64,000 bases of DNA from the NCBI RefSeq assembly GCF_014279815.1, contig NZ_CP047941.1, positions 744,001-808,000 of the forward strand, in the 5' to 3' direction. Below the pieces are notes generated by a model that was not told where the DNA came from, searched no databases, and worked only from the letters and a program-made list of their open reading frames with translations. Source of the DNA: Synechococcus sp. NOUM97013 (lineage in GTDB: Bacteria > Cyanobacteriota > Cyanobacteriia > PCC-6307 > Cyanobiaceae). The position numbers were made by a program, and so were the translations under genes. This document shows, piece after piece, positions 41,838 to 51,927 of this stretch; within the stretch, counting starts at the first letter, position 1, and the number at the start of each line of letters is the position of its first letter.

Positions 41838-44800
41838 TTGAAATCACGCCACGGCTTGCTGCTCTTTTGGCTATTACAAGTCTCGGTTTCTCTTTATTCT
41901 GGTGCCGCGCACTCAGGCGCATTCGATGCTGGAGGTGGTTCTGCAACAAGCAGTGGTGCTGTTGCAATCGGGGAATCAGCTAGTGCGACTGGTGATTTTT
42001 CAACTGCTGTTGGAGCTTCATCGAATGCAAGTAATACAAGCGCTACAGCGATCGGCAATGCCTCATGTGCATTGTCACAAGGTGCTACATCTTTGGGTTT
42101 TGCTGCGATCAGCAACGGCTCTGATGCGCTTGCAATAGGATCATCTTCTTTAAGTTCAAAAGCCAATTCGTTGGCTATTGGAACAAATTCCAGCTCTGTA
42201 GGTGATTTTTCTACAACAATTGGTGCAAACTCTTCTGCATCTAAGGCAAATTCAATTGCATTAGGAACGAATACAAAATCTGCGGGCGTCAATTCTGTTG
42301 CTATTGGAACATCTTCGTCTGCTTCTAATACCAGTTCTATAGCTGTAGGAGCTTCATCTTTAAGCAAAGCTGTTAATTCTACTGCGATCGGCGTAGGTTC
42401 AAATGCATCAGGCCTTAACTCTCTGGCCTTGGGCCCATCTGCTGTGGCCAGTGCTGAAAATTCAGTGGCCATTGGTGCTGGTTCCGTAGCCAACAAAACC
42501 AATCAATTCGCGATAGGTTCTAACGCGAGTAACTATTCAATGCCGGGTCTGACTTCAGGCAAGATGCCTGATCAACTCCCTGCTAAGCCTAATTCTTCTG
42601 CAAAAACAAGCGACTCCACATCAACTTACCAAGTAGCTGTATCAGCGGTAGCGAGTGGACACGTTTATAGTTATACAAATACTTCGACGAAGGCAACTCA
42701 ATATATCAAATGCAATACAGGCATTACTTCCACTGGATGTACATCCTCCGATGGAGACACTACGGTTGATTCCGGTAATGCCAGCGATTTTAAAAAGACA
42801 GATGTTAAGTGGTATGCAAATCAATCCACAGTCACCCCTCTGGTCGCAGGTTTTAAGGATCTTGGCTGGTCCGTCTACGCTCAGAGTGGAACAGCTAACT
42901 ATTCACCCTCGACGCCTTCAGTCGATAGCAACGGCAATCTTTATGCTTCGCAATCTTCGCTAATACCTGATAATACATACTACTTAACTGCTAACGGGTA
43001 TACGACTGCAGTATCCCAGTCAAGTTATAACCAAAATACTTGTTTTCAGCAGTATTCGAATGCGCAAGGAACTTTTAATTCTACGTCGTGTATTCCACAC
43101 CCAAAGGCAACGAGCACCGGTTCATCGGCTTCATCCTTTGATCAGGCCTTGGGTTCCACAGTTTTAGGATTAGGTTCACTCCTCAATGGGCTTTCGAAGT
43201 CCGTCGCGCCTTCTACTTCTGTTTCAGCCATTGCGCGCCCTAGTGGGGGTGGTGTCTGTGTTCCACCAGCACAAATAACCGCTGCAACAAACGAAAGGTT
43301 GCTCACGGTTGCAGGTGATGGCATTCTCAATGTTGCAGGCGAAGTTGGGTTGCTGCAGGTCACAAGTCTTGAGGCAGATGAGTTTACTGGCGATGTGACA
43401 TTGATCGCAATTGACGGAAGCGTTGATTGCGGTGGTATCTGTGGAGGTGGAGGAACGGTCGATGGTGCCACAAATATTGTTGGTGGTGGCTATATCGAGA
43501 TGACGGACGTCAATATCGATGATGCAAACATTGTGATTGATACGGAAGGTGAGGCTAATTTTACTTTTAGTGCAGAAGGTGTCGATCTTGTCTCATGTGC
43601 CTCAGAAGGCTCAGAAGGTTGGGCCGATTTGGGTGGCCTTGCGACGACGTCTGGGACGCTTGCCATTGGTCCTGGTGCCAACACTGTGGGAGAGGAAACC
43701 ATTGCGATTGGAGTCGGAGAAGGAGGAGCGGTAGCAAGCGGAGAAAACTCCATTGCGATTGGAGTCGGTGACGGAGGAGCGAAAATATCTGGAACTGAAT
43801 CCATTGCAATTGGGGTTGGAGAAATAGGTGTGAGCGTCGAAGCAGGAGAAGGTGTTATTGCGATTGGTTCAAATGTTAAAAATACAGCAGGCGGCGATAA
43901 TGTACTAATTGGCGGATCTTTGACAAATGGTTTTGGTGGTAATAATATTATTATCGGTGATACTTCAAAAATTTTGGAGGCCGATGGCGCGATATCTCTA
44001 GGTGATCTTGAAAAATTAGTTGAAGGTTCAATTGTGCTTGGCAATCAATCTCAGGTGTCAGGTGCGAGTTCAATTGCGATAGGTAATACCGCGATAGTTG
44101 GTGCTGCCGCTGGAGCGATTGCTATAGGTAATGCGGTCGGAACTGGAGCTAGTGCTGGAGCAATTGCTATGGGTAATATTGCTGTAACTGATGATGGAAA
44201 AAACCAAATCGCGATAGGTAATAAAGTCACCGCCTCCAAAGATTCAACAATCAGTATTGGTGACAATGCAAAAGCCACGGCAAAGGGTGCAGTCAGTATT
44301 GGGGCAGGAACGGTTGCTTCAGGCAAAGATTCTCTTGCGCTTGTTGCTGCTACCGCTTCTGGTGATGAGTCAATTGCTATTGGAGCTGAGGCTTCGGCTA
44401 CAAAAGAGAAAGCAATTGCCATTGGAGGTGGGGCTAATGCCACAGCTGAGAAGTCGATTGCAATGGGGGCAGAGGCAAATGCGTCGGAAGTTAATGCCAT
44501 AGCATTTGGCACTGAATCAAAAGCATCTGGAGTTGGTTCTATTGCGATTGGTGCGGATGCGAAGGCTGCTAATACATCTGCCGTCGCCTTAGGCACTGAA
44601 GCCAATGCATCTGGAGTTGACTCTATTGCAATCGGTGCCCGCTCAAATTCTGCGAATTATGGCTCTATCGCTCTTGGTGCGAATGCATCATCAACTGGCA
44701 CCAATGCGATTGCGATTGGTACGAATACATCGGCTACGTTTAACAACTCCTTTTTGATTGGTGCTGGAGCCATTGCCAATGGCACTGGAGCAGGAGCGAT

Positions 44801-47800
44801 TGGTTACAAGGCGAACACGCAGGGCCAAGACGCGATGGCCGTTGGCGTTCAAGCTTGCGCGTTAGGCAACAATTCCTTGGCCCTTGGCACGCAGGCTGTT
44901 TCCTCGGGCGTGGATTCGATTGCGATTGGTTTTAAAGCAAACTCTTCGAAAAGGAACGCAACATCCATTGGAACCAATGCGACGGCCAATGGGATTAATT
45001 CCATGGCCTTTGGTGCCCATGCCTATGCAAACGGCAACAATTCCACGGCAATTGGTGCCCAATCATTTGCGAATCGAACCAATTCTTTTGTGATTGGCCC
45101 CAACACCACAGCTTGTGGTGTGAATGCTGGTGCGATTGGTGCTAGTGCGAATGCCAATGGCACCTCATCGTTGGCGATCGGTGTTCAATCCTTTGCCCAG
45201 CAGGCAAGCTCATTAGCACTTGGAACCAATGCGTCCTCGATTGGGACGAACTCCACTGCTATCGCTGTGAATGCCTCAGCAAAGGGGGCGAATTCGATGG
45301 CGATCGGTTATTTCTCCAAATCGGTTGGTGTGAATTCTGCGGCCTTATCGGTTCAAGCCAACGCATCAGGAAATAATTCTGTTGCCTTGGGTGTGTTTGC
45401 TAATGCTCAGGGCGGTAATGCCTTGGCTTTTGGTACGGAATCAAAAGCTAATGGTACGAATGCCACCGCAATCAGTTCTAACTCTTCTGCTGCTGGGAAT
45501 AATTCCATCGCAATCGGTGTGGATTCTCTAGCTACAAAGACGAATGCTCAGGCCTTTGGTGTTTCAGCCAAAGCCATAAAGATTAACGCCACTGCTATCT
45601 CTGCCAATGCAACAGCATCTGGTTCGAATTCGATTGCTATTGGTATTGATTCGCTATCGAGTGGGGAGGATTCCGTTGCGATTGCTGCCAAGGCAAAATC
45701 AACAGCTGAAAACTCTTTAGCGTTCGGCGTTGCTGCACAGGCAAGGGCCGTCAACACGGTGGCAATCGGCACGAAGGCGATTTCAAATCAGACGGGTGCG
45801 TTGTCATTTGGCGCGAACGCCACAGCCACAGCGAATTACACGATGGCCTTTGGTGTTGGTGCCAATGCGAATGCCAATAATGCAACGGCGATTGGACATG
45901 CTGCAGCAGCATCATCACCAAACAGCATTGCAGTTGGCTTGGATGCTCAGGCGAGTGGAACGAAGTCGATGGCATTGGGTTTGAAATCACGATCGCTTGA
46001 TACGGATACGATTGCGATTGGTGCTTATTCAAATGCGAGTAATGCCAATGCCACGGCCTTTGGAACCAATGCCAGTGCTTTAGCCAACAATTCGATGGCG
46101 TTGGGGACGAAATCATTGGCGAATACCACGGATGCTTTTGCGGCGGGTCTTAAGGCGAAAGCGACGGGCGTCAACAGCATGGCCTTGGGGATGAATTCAT
46201 CGGCCACCAGTACCAATGCTTTGGCCTATGGCTCCTGTGCCACTGCCACAGGAAATAATTCGATGGCAACCGGTACGCAGGCGTTTGCTAATGCCTCCAA
46301 AGCGATTGCCTCTGGCGTGAAAGCGAAGGCTACAAATACTGGCGCTATTGCCTTTGGTGCCTATGCGAATGCCACGAATGTGAATACGATCGCAATGGGT
46401 GGATCTGCGCAAGCGGTTGGAGCTAACAGTACAGCGATTGGTGTGTCTAGTTATGCCGATGCCGATCAAGCACTTGCCGTTGGAGCTTCGAGTAAGGCAC
46501 TTCAAAATGGGGCGATGGCTCTTGCTGCTTATTCGTATGCCGATGGAACCGATGCGATCGCTGCCGGTTATAAAGCAAATGCCTCTGCTAGTAACGCCAT
46601 CGCACTAGGCACGAATACAACAGCTAGCGCGAAGGATTCTTTTGCTGCTGGTTATCAGTCACAAGCCACAGGTGTGAATTCAATGGCTTTGGGCAGTTCG
46701 GCGAAAGCAACGAAGGACGGAGCCTATGCCGCAGGTTTGCGTGCCAGCGCAACAGGAAATAACTCGGTGGCCCTTGCCACTAGTGCATCGGCAACTGCTA
46801 CGAATGCCTATGCGTTAGGTGTCGGTTCCCTCGCCACTGCAGCTAATGCCACGGCCTTTGGAACAAAAGCGAATGCCAGTGGTGATGCATCCTATGCCGT
46901 TGGTTTGTCTGCCAAAGCAACCGAGACCAATGCCACGGCCTTTGGAACAACGGCTACTGCCAGCGGAAAAAATAGTTTTGCGATTGGTTCTAATGCAACA
47001 GCAACTGGTCGTGACGCAGTGGCGCTGGGTGTTTCTGCCAATTCCACCCAGAATGAATCCTTTGCTGCTGGTACGCAATCGCAAGCTATTGCCAATCAGG
47101 CTTTAGCTTTCGGTGCGAATGCCAACGCATCTGGAAATTATTCTCTTTCTGTTGGTTCCAATTCTCAAGCCAGCGGTGAGAACGCTCAAGCGCTTGGTGA
47201 TAGGGCCAACGCATCTGGAAATAATTCCTTTTCGGCTGGTGCCAGGTCAAAAGCATCAAATTTAGACTCGGTGGCAATTGGCACAGGTTCCTCCTCTACG
47301 AATACATCGACGTTGGCACTAGGAACCAATGCGAGTGCGAGTGGTTTTCAATCCACGGCGATTGGCTTTAAGGCTAATGCCTTTGCTTATGATTCTGTCG
47401 CTGTTGGTGCACAATCACTTGCTGTAGCAAATAATTCGCTTGCTTTTGGAACCTCATCGAAAGCCTCTGCTCAAGGTGCCATGGCTTTTGGGCTTGAGTC
47501 ACAGTCTTCAGCTCTTGATTCGATTGCTATTGGCTACAAGTCTCAAGCGATTCGAGAAAACAGCACGGCGATTGGTTCTAGTTCCAAAGCGTCAGGTGTG
47601 CGCTCGATTGCCTTTGGTCAGAAAGCGACAGGAAGTGGGTCCGATTCAATTGCCATTGGTACTTCATCGATTGCCATTGATCGAGACTCTCTTGCGATTG
47701 GTACAAGTAGTTCTTCTACTGGAAATGAAGCATTTGCTTTTGGCACTCGCGCTGTCGCCAGTGGTGAGCGCTCTACAGCTATTGCGACAGATGCATCTGC

Positions 47801-50351
47801 CATTGGTGTGAATTCGGTTGCTTTTGGCGTAGATGCTCAAGCGAATGGATCGAATGCCTTTGCTTTTGGACCTGGGGCGATTGCTGTTGGAAATAACGCA
47901 TTTGCGTTTGGTATTGGTGCAGTAGCGCGCGGCGATGACTCTTACGCCTTTGGTGATAGTGCTCGAGCTAATTCTTCTGCTAACGACTCTTTGTCTACAG
48001 GGACGAATGCAACTGTTGTTGCTGGTGACGCATCTGCATATGGCCTCGACTCTTATGCAAGTGGTACCCGTGGATATTCTTACGGGACCTCATCACGGGC
48101 GATGTCTGATGATGCATTCGCCTATGGCACCGATTCGCATGCTGTGGCTGTTAATTCAACAGCTTTTGGTACAGACAGCCTCGCCCGAGGTGTTAATTCG
48201 ATGGCCTTTGGTCTTGAGTCAATCGTAGGTACTCAGTCACCTAATTCTTCTGCCTATGGAGTATCGGCCTACGCCAAGGGAACGAATGCATATTCCATGG
48301 GTACGAATGCAAACGCGAATGGTGTCAACGTCACGGCGTCAGGCACTGGCGCCCGAGCCGTTGGAACGAATGCAAAAGCGCAGGGCGTGAATGCATTCGC
48401 CGATGGAGTGAATGTGACGGCCTCAGGTACATCTGCACGCGCTACTGGCACCAACTCACGTGCGGAGGGCACTGGCGCCAATGCTGCAGGCGTGAATGCA
48501 TTCGCATCGGGTGTTGGTGCGACTGCAAGTGGCACCAATGTGCGTGCGGAGGGAACGGACGCTAGTGCTTCAGGGTTCAACGCATTCGCCACGGGTGTTG
48601 GTGCGACTGCAAGTGGCACCAATGTGCGTGCGGAGGGAACGGACGCTAGTGCTTCAGGGTTCAACGCACTCGCCACGGGTGTTGGAGCAACTGCATCTGG
48701 AACGAATGTGCGGGCGTCTGGAACGTTGTCTCTTGCTACCGGTGCCAACACTTCAGCATCCGGAACGAGTTCCCTTGCCTCAGGTTCCAATGCATTTGCA
48801 GTGGGTGTTGGAGCTTCGGCGAGTGGCACCAACGTGCGTGCGGAGGGCACTGGAGCGAGTGCTTCAGGTTTCAATTCATTGGCCACAGGTGTTGCCTCAG
48901 TTGCCAGTGGCACCAATGTGTTGGCTCAGGGAACATCGGCTTTTGCAAGTGGAGTGAATACGTCAGCCTCTGGATCCGGGGCCAAATCTTCAGGTGTTAA
49001 TGCAGTCGCCCAAGGTGTGTCTGCAGTGGCGAATGGAACCAATGTCAGTGCTGTTGGCACATCTGCAGAAGCCACTGGAACCAACACACAAGCCTCTGGT
49101 GTCGCTGCCTATTCCAGTGGCAGTAATACGCAGGCTTCGGGAACGAATGCCAGGGCGATCGGTTTCAATGCAGTCGCCCAGGGCACTGATGCCGTGGCTG
49201 AAGGACGCAATGTGATTGCGATTGGTACGGGAGCGCGAGCACTTGGTTACAACACCAATGGTGTTGCAATCGGCACCAATGCCTTAGCTAGAGGCACCAG
49301 TGTTATTGCTGTTGGTGAGCGTGCGAGAGCTTCTTCACGCTTTTCAACCGCGGTTGGTTTTCGGTCACATTCAGCTGCTCCCAATGCACTTTCGCTTGGA
49401 TCTTCCACAAAGGCGACTGCCCGTGCCGCAACTGCGATTGGTAGTGCTGCTCATGCAGCACACTACGCTTCCACGGCACTAGGGAGTAATTCATTCACGC
49501 AAAGAGATCACCAGGTTGCATTAGGGACAAGGCAATCCCCTTACTGGTTGCCTGGATTGGCGAATCCAGATAAAGGTTTTGTCGGTGATCACTATCAACA
49601 AAATGGCGAGAAGCGTTTTGTGACGACTGATCGGCGGGGCAATCTTGGTACAACCAATTTCAGTGTTGATTCTCTTCTAGATACTGTGAGTGCTGTTGGG
49701 GCTCTCAGTGCATCGTTGAGTGCTATTCCTCAAACGACGCTTCTCCCAGATGAAAATCTCCGCTGTGGTATTGGAACTGGGGCCTATGGCAATCAATGGG
49801 CTGGTGCACTTGGATGTGCGGTGAAAATGAAGGAGCGTTTGTTCTTCAATGCTGGTTTGGCGACCACTCCCACTCAGACGCTTGGTGGCCCGTTGATGGG
49901 TCGTCTTGGATTCTCGTTTGGGTTTGGTGGCAGTCCTCCGAAGGCCCATACTGAGCGGCTTTCTGCACTTCCTGGGATGAATGGCATGACAGTGTCTGCT
50001 CAGGAATTATTAGGGGCTGGTGTTGATATTCCCGTTTTCGATCCGTCATCTGATCAGTCTGAAGCACCTGTTGTGGCAGCCCTTCGAACGGACGATCCTT
50101 CTGAAATCCAGCTGTTGCGCGATCGCCTTGCTGAACTCGAAGCAGAAATCGAACGCTTGACTTCGTCTGATGACGGTGATGCTGATCGACGAATTGCAAT
50201 TCTGGAAAAGCTTCTTGAGGAGAAGAAAGAAAGCGAACGCCGCCTTCTGACGACGCTGTCCGAGATGCAGACTCGCTTGGATGATCAACGCGTCATGCTT
50301 GATCGGTTGATGAAGCTGATGGATTCTAAAACTGGCAATCAATCCTCATAA
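41838..50351 (+). CDS. Giant YadA-type trimeric autotransporter adhesin (2837 aa)
   Basis: A signal peptide (about 1-27, TTG start) leads straight into YadA-head repeats of 14 residues (A-I-G-x-x-S-x-A-x-G-x-x-S pattern). Head 1 runs ~30-240 and ends in a neck (Y-S-M-P-G-L). A non-repeat, Cys-containing insert covers ~245-590. Head 2 runs ~600-2550, switching to A-x-G-T-N-x-x-A-x-G repeats at ~2135-2435, and ends in a neck (Y-W-L-P-G-L-A). A short stalk precedes a YadA-like barrel anchor (~2615-2700: G-I-G-T-G-A-Y-G-N-Q-W-A-G-A-L-G). Then, unusually, come ~135 more residues with a coiled coil (~2754-2830). Such adhesins trimerise and self-insert in the outer membrane. The start codon is uncertain. 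Confidence 0.88.
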   Translation: MKSRHGLLLFWLLQVSVSLYSGAAHSGAFDAGGGSATSSGAVAIGESASATGDFSTAVGASSNASNTSATAIGNASCALSQGATSLGFAAISNGSDALAIGSSSLSSKANSLAIGTNSSSVGDFSTTIGANSSASKANSIALGTNTKSAGVNSVAIGTSSSASNTSSIAVGASSLSKAVNSTAIGVGSNASGLNSLALGPSAVASAENSVAIGAGSVANKTNQFAIGSNASNYSMPGLTSGKMPDQLPAKPNSSAKTSDSTSTYQVAVSAVASGHVYSYTNTSTKATQYIKCNTGITSTGCTSSDGDTTVDSGNASDFKKTDVKWYANQSTVTPLVAGFKDLGWSVYAQSGTANYSPSTPSVDSNGNLYASQSSLIPDNTYYLTANGYTTAVSQSSYNQNTCFQQYSNAQGTFNSTSCIPHPKATSTGSSASSFDQALGSTVLGLGSLLNGLSKSVAPSTSVSAIARPSGGGVCVPPAQITAATNERLLTVAGDGILNVAGEVGLLQVTSLEADEFTGDVTLIAIDGSVDCGGICGGGGTVDGATNIVGGGYIEMTDVNIDDANIVIDTEGEANFTFSAEGVDLVSCASEGSEGWADLGGLATTSGTLAIGPGANTVGEETIAIGVGEGGAVASGENSIAIGVGDGGAKISGTESIAIGVGEIGVSVEAGEGVIAIGSNVKNTAGGDNVLIGGSLTNGFGGNNIIIGDTSKILEADGAISLGDLEKLVEGSIVLGNQSQVSGASSIAIGNTAIVGAAAGAIAIGNAVGTGASAGAIAMGNIAVTDDGKNQIAIGNKVTASKDSTISIGDNAKATAKGAVSIGAGTVASGKDSLALVAATASGDESIAIGAEASATKEKAIAIGGGANATAEKSIAMGAEANASEVNAIAFGTESKASGVGSIAIGADAKAANTSAVALGTEANASGVDSIAIGARSNSANYGSIALGANASSTGTNAIAIGTNTSATFNNSFLIGAGAIANGTGAGAIGYKANTQGQDAMAVGVQACALGNNSLALGTQAVSSGVDSIAIGFKANSSKRNATSIGTNATANGINSMAFGAHAYANGNNSTAIGAQSFANRTNSFVIGPNTTACGVNAGAIGASANANGTSSLAIGVQSFAQQASSLALGTNASSIGTNSTAIAVNASAKGANSMAIGYFSKSVGVNSAALSVQANASGNNSVALGVFANAQGGNALAFGTESKANGTNATAISSNSSAAGNNSIAIGVDSLATKTNAQAFGVSAKAIKINATAISANATASGSNSIAIGIDSLSSGEDSVAIAAKAKSTAENSLAFGVAAQARAVNTVAIGTKAISNQTGALSFGANATATANYTMAFGVGANANANNATAIGHAAAASSPNSIAVGLDAQASGTKSMALGLKSRSLDTDTIAIGAYSNASNANATAFGTNASALANNSMALGTKSLANTTDAFAAGLKAKATGVNSMALGMNSSATSTNALAYGSCATATGNNSMATGTQAFANASKAIASGVKAKATNTGAIAFGAYANATNVNTIAMGGSAQAVGANSTAIGVSSYADADQALAVGASSKALQNGAMALAAYSYADGTDAIAAGYKANASASNAIALGTNTTASAKDSFAAGYQSQATGVNSMALGSSAKATKDGAYAAGLRASATGNNSVALATSASATATNAYALGVGSLATAANATAFGTKANASGDASYAVGLSAKATETNATAFGTTATASGKNSFAIGSNATATGRDAVALGVSANSTQNESFAAGTQSQAIANQALAFGANANASGNYSLSVGSNSQASGENAQALGDRANASGNNSFSAGARSKASNLDSVAIGTGSSSTNTSTLALGTNASASGFQSTAIGFKANAFAYDSVAVGAQSLAVANNSLAFGTSSKASAQGAMAFGLESQSSALDSIAIGYKSQAIRENSTAIGSSSKASGVRSIAFGQKATGSGSDSIAIGTSSIAIDRDSLAIGTSSSSTGNEAFAFGTRAVASGERSTAIATDASAIGVNSVAFGVDAQANGSNAFAFGPGAIAVGNNAFAFGIGAVARGDDSYAFGDSARANSSANDSLSTGTNATVVAGDASAYGLDSYASGTRGYSYGTSSRAMSDDAFAYGTDSHAVAVNSTAFGTDSLARGVNSMAFGLESIVGTQSPNSSAYGVSAYAKGTNAYSMGTNANANGVNVTASGTGARAVGTNAKAQGVNAFADGVNVTASGTSARATGTNSRAEGTGANAAGVNAFASGVGATASGTNVRAEGTDASASGFNAFATGVGATASGTNVRAEGTDASASGFNALATGVGATASGTNVRASGTLSLATGANTSASGTSSLASGSNAFAVGVGASASGTNVRAEGTGASASGFNSLATGVASVASGTNVLAQGTSAFASGVNTSASGSGAKSSGVNAVAQGVSAVANGTNVSAVGTSAEATGTNTQASGVAAYSSGSNTQASGTNARAIGFNAVAQGTDAVAEGRNVIAIGTGARALGYNTNGVAIGTNALARGTSVIAVGERARASSRFSTAVGFRSHSAAPNALSLGSSTKATARAATAIGSAAHAAHYASTALGSNSFTQRDHQVALGTRQSPYWLPGLANPDKGFVGDHYQQNGEKRFVTTDRRGNLGTTNFSVDSLLDTVSAVGALSASLSAIPQTTLLPDENLRCGIGTGAYGNQWAGALGCAVKMKERLFFNAGLATTPTQTLGGPLMGRLGFSFGFGGSPPKAHTERLSALPGMNGMTVSAQELLGAGVDIPVFDPSSDQSEAPVVAALRTDDPSEIQLLRDRLAELEAEIERLTSSDDGDADRRIAILEKLLEEKKESERRLLTTLSEMQTRLDDQRVMLDRLMKLMDSKTGNQSS
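48511..48762 (+). repeat. 84-bp tandem repeats inside the adhesin gene
   Basis: Two almost identical 84-base units (48511-48594 and 48595-48678) encode the 28-residue unit G-V-G-A-T-A-S-G-T-N-V-R-A-E-G-T-D-A-S-A-S-G-F (start). They differ at single bases. A third, more diverged unit follows. The unit equals two 14-residue head turns, so copy number can change without breaking frame or fold. Confidence 0.85.
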
Positions 50352-50467
50352 CGGGGAGTTGATCCTTATTCTTTTGCCTGCTGATGCGGAATGGTTGACG
50401 CATCATTTTGATAATTGGGTTGCGATTTTGTTGGGTGCTGTTTAACCAAGCATTCGTTTGTTCCCAA

Positions 50468-50494
50468 TAAAAAACCCTCGCCGTGAGGCGAGGG
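50468..50494 (-). terminator. Rho-independent terminator of psbD-psbC
   Basis: CCCTCGCC-GTGA-GGCGAGGG is a perfect 8-bp GC-rich stem; on the minus strand it is followed by TTTTTT. It lies 45 bases past the psbC stop and is the obvious end of the psbDC message. It also separates it from the adhesin gene. Confidence 0.9.
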
Positions 50495-50538
50495 TGAATG
50501 ACAATCGCTTGTATTGACTGGTCGATTGATCGGGGTGA

Positions 50539-51927
50539 TCAGTCGAGGTCGGGCATGGCGAGGGTGGGCTCGGCCTGACGGTCGATGCCTTTCTCGAAGC
50601 CAGCAGCAGCAGCGCGAGCGCGGCCAGCATGCCAGAGGTGACCCACCAGGAAGAAGAAGGCGAGCACGAACTGGGTTGCAGCCAGCCACTGGCGGATGTT
50701 CACGAAGTTCACCGAGTTGGGCTCGGTGATGATGCCGCCCACTGAGTTGATCGACGCGTTGGGCGCGTGGGTCATGTACTCAGCAGCACGACGAACCTGC
50801 CAGGGCTGAATGTCGTTCTGAAGCTTGTCGAGGCTCAGACCGTTGGGGCCACGCAGGGGCTCCAGCCAAGGGCCACGGAAGTCCCAGAAGCGCATGGTTT
50901 CACCACCGAAGATGATTTCGCCGGTGGGGGAGCGCATCAGATATTTACCAAGGCCGGTGGGGCCCATGGCGGAACCGATGTTCGCGCCCAGGCGTTGGTC
51001 ACGCACCAGGAAGGTGAAGCTTTGGGCCTGGGAGGATTCGGCGTTTGTGGGGCCGTAGAACTCCGAGGGGTAAGCAGTGTTGTTGAACCAGATGTAAGCC
51101 GAGGCGATGAAGCTCATGAAGCTCAGGGCGCCGAGGCTGTAGCTCAGGTAGGCCTCACCGTTCCAGATGAAGGCGCGACGCACCCAGCCGAAAGGCTTGG
51201 TGATCACGTGCCAGATGCCACCAAAGATCAGGGTCAGACCCAACCAGATGTGGCCACCGATGATGTCCTCCATGGAGTTCACACCGATGATCCAGCCCTC
51301 ACCACCGAAGGGGGCGCGGAACAGATAACCGAAGATCACGCCCGGATCGAGAGTCGGGTTGGTGATCAGGCGGACGTCGCCGCCACCGGGTGCCCAGGTG
51401 TCGTAAACGCCGCCGAAGAACATGGCCTTGAAGACCAGCAGCAGGCAGCCGACGCCCAGAAGGATGAGGTGATAACCAATGATGTTGGTCATCTGATTCT
51501 TGTCACGCCAGTCCTGGGAGAAGAACGTGGAGTAGTTCTCCAGGATCTCCGGACCACGGAGAGCGTGATAGAGGCCGCCGAGGCCGAGCACGGCAGAGCT
51601 GATCAGGTGCAGAACACCGACCACGAAGAAGGGGTAGAGATCGGTGACCTCACCGCCAGGACCAACGCCGTAACCGAGGGTTGCAACGTGGGGGAACAGG
51701 ATCAGGCCCTGTTCATACATGGGCTTGTCGAAGGTGAAGTGACTCACCTCGAACAGCATCATGGCTCCGGCCCAGAACACCATCAGACCAGCGTGGGCCA
51801 CGTGGGCACCCAGCAGACGGCCGGACAGGTTGATGAGACGAGCGTTACCGGACCACCAGGCGTAGCCGGTGGAGTCGAGGTCTTTACCGCCAGTGGCGAT
51901 AAGACCGGAATTAAAGGGCGTTTCCAC
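50539..51927 (-). CDS. psbC: Photosystem II CP43 chlorophyll protein
   Basis: CP43 is a six-helix inner antenna of photosystem II that binds chlorophyll a and supplies a ligand to the Mn4Ca cluster. From the GTG at 51927 ([14 protein letters not shown]) it is 462 residues. [18 protein letters not shown] near the end and the [17 protein letters not shown] lumenal loop are typical. The GTG start lies inside psbD: the genes overlap by 17 bases (51911-51927), as in other cyanobacteria and chloroplasts. An ATG-like frame upstream inside psbD is a shadow. Confidence 0.97.
   Translation of the reverse strand: METPFNSGLIATGGKDLDSTGYAWWSGNARLINLSGRLLGAHVAHAGLMVFWAGAMMLFEVSHFTFDKPMYEQGLILFPHVATLGYGVGPGGEVTDLYPFFVVGVLHLISSAVLGLGGLYHALRGPEILENYSTFFSQDWRDKNQMTNIIGYHLILLGVGCLLLVFKAMFFGGVYDTWAPGGGDVRLITNPTLDPGVIFGYLFRAPFGGEGWIIGVNSMEDIIGGHIWLGLTLIFGGIWHVITKPFGWVRRAFIWNGEAYLSYSLGALSFMSFIASAYIWFNNTAYPSEFYGPTNAESSQAQSFTFLVRDQRLGANIGSAMGPTGLGKYLMRSPTGEIIFGGETMRFWDFRGPWLEPLRGPNGLSLDKLQNDIQPWQVRRAAEYMTHAPNASINSVGGIITEPNSVNFVNIRQWLAATQFVLAFFFLVGHLWHAGRARAAAAGFEKGIDRQAEPTLAMPDLD

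Noticed and set aside
41894-49494. Several long stop-free frames on the minus strand inside the adhesin gene
   Set aside because: They mirror the Ala/Ser/Asn/Gly codon periodicity of the repeats and consist of monotonous A-x-A-P-x or similar patterns; they are shadows of the repeat coding.
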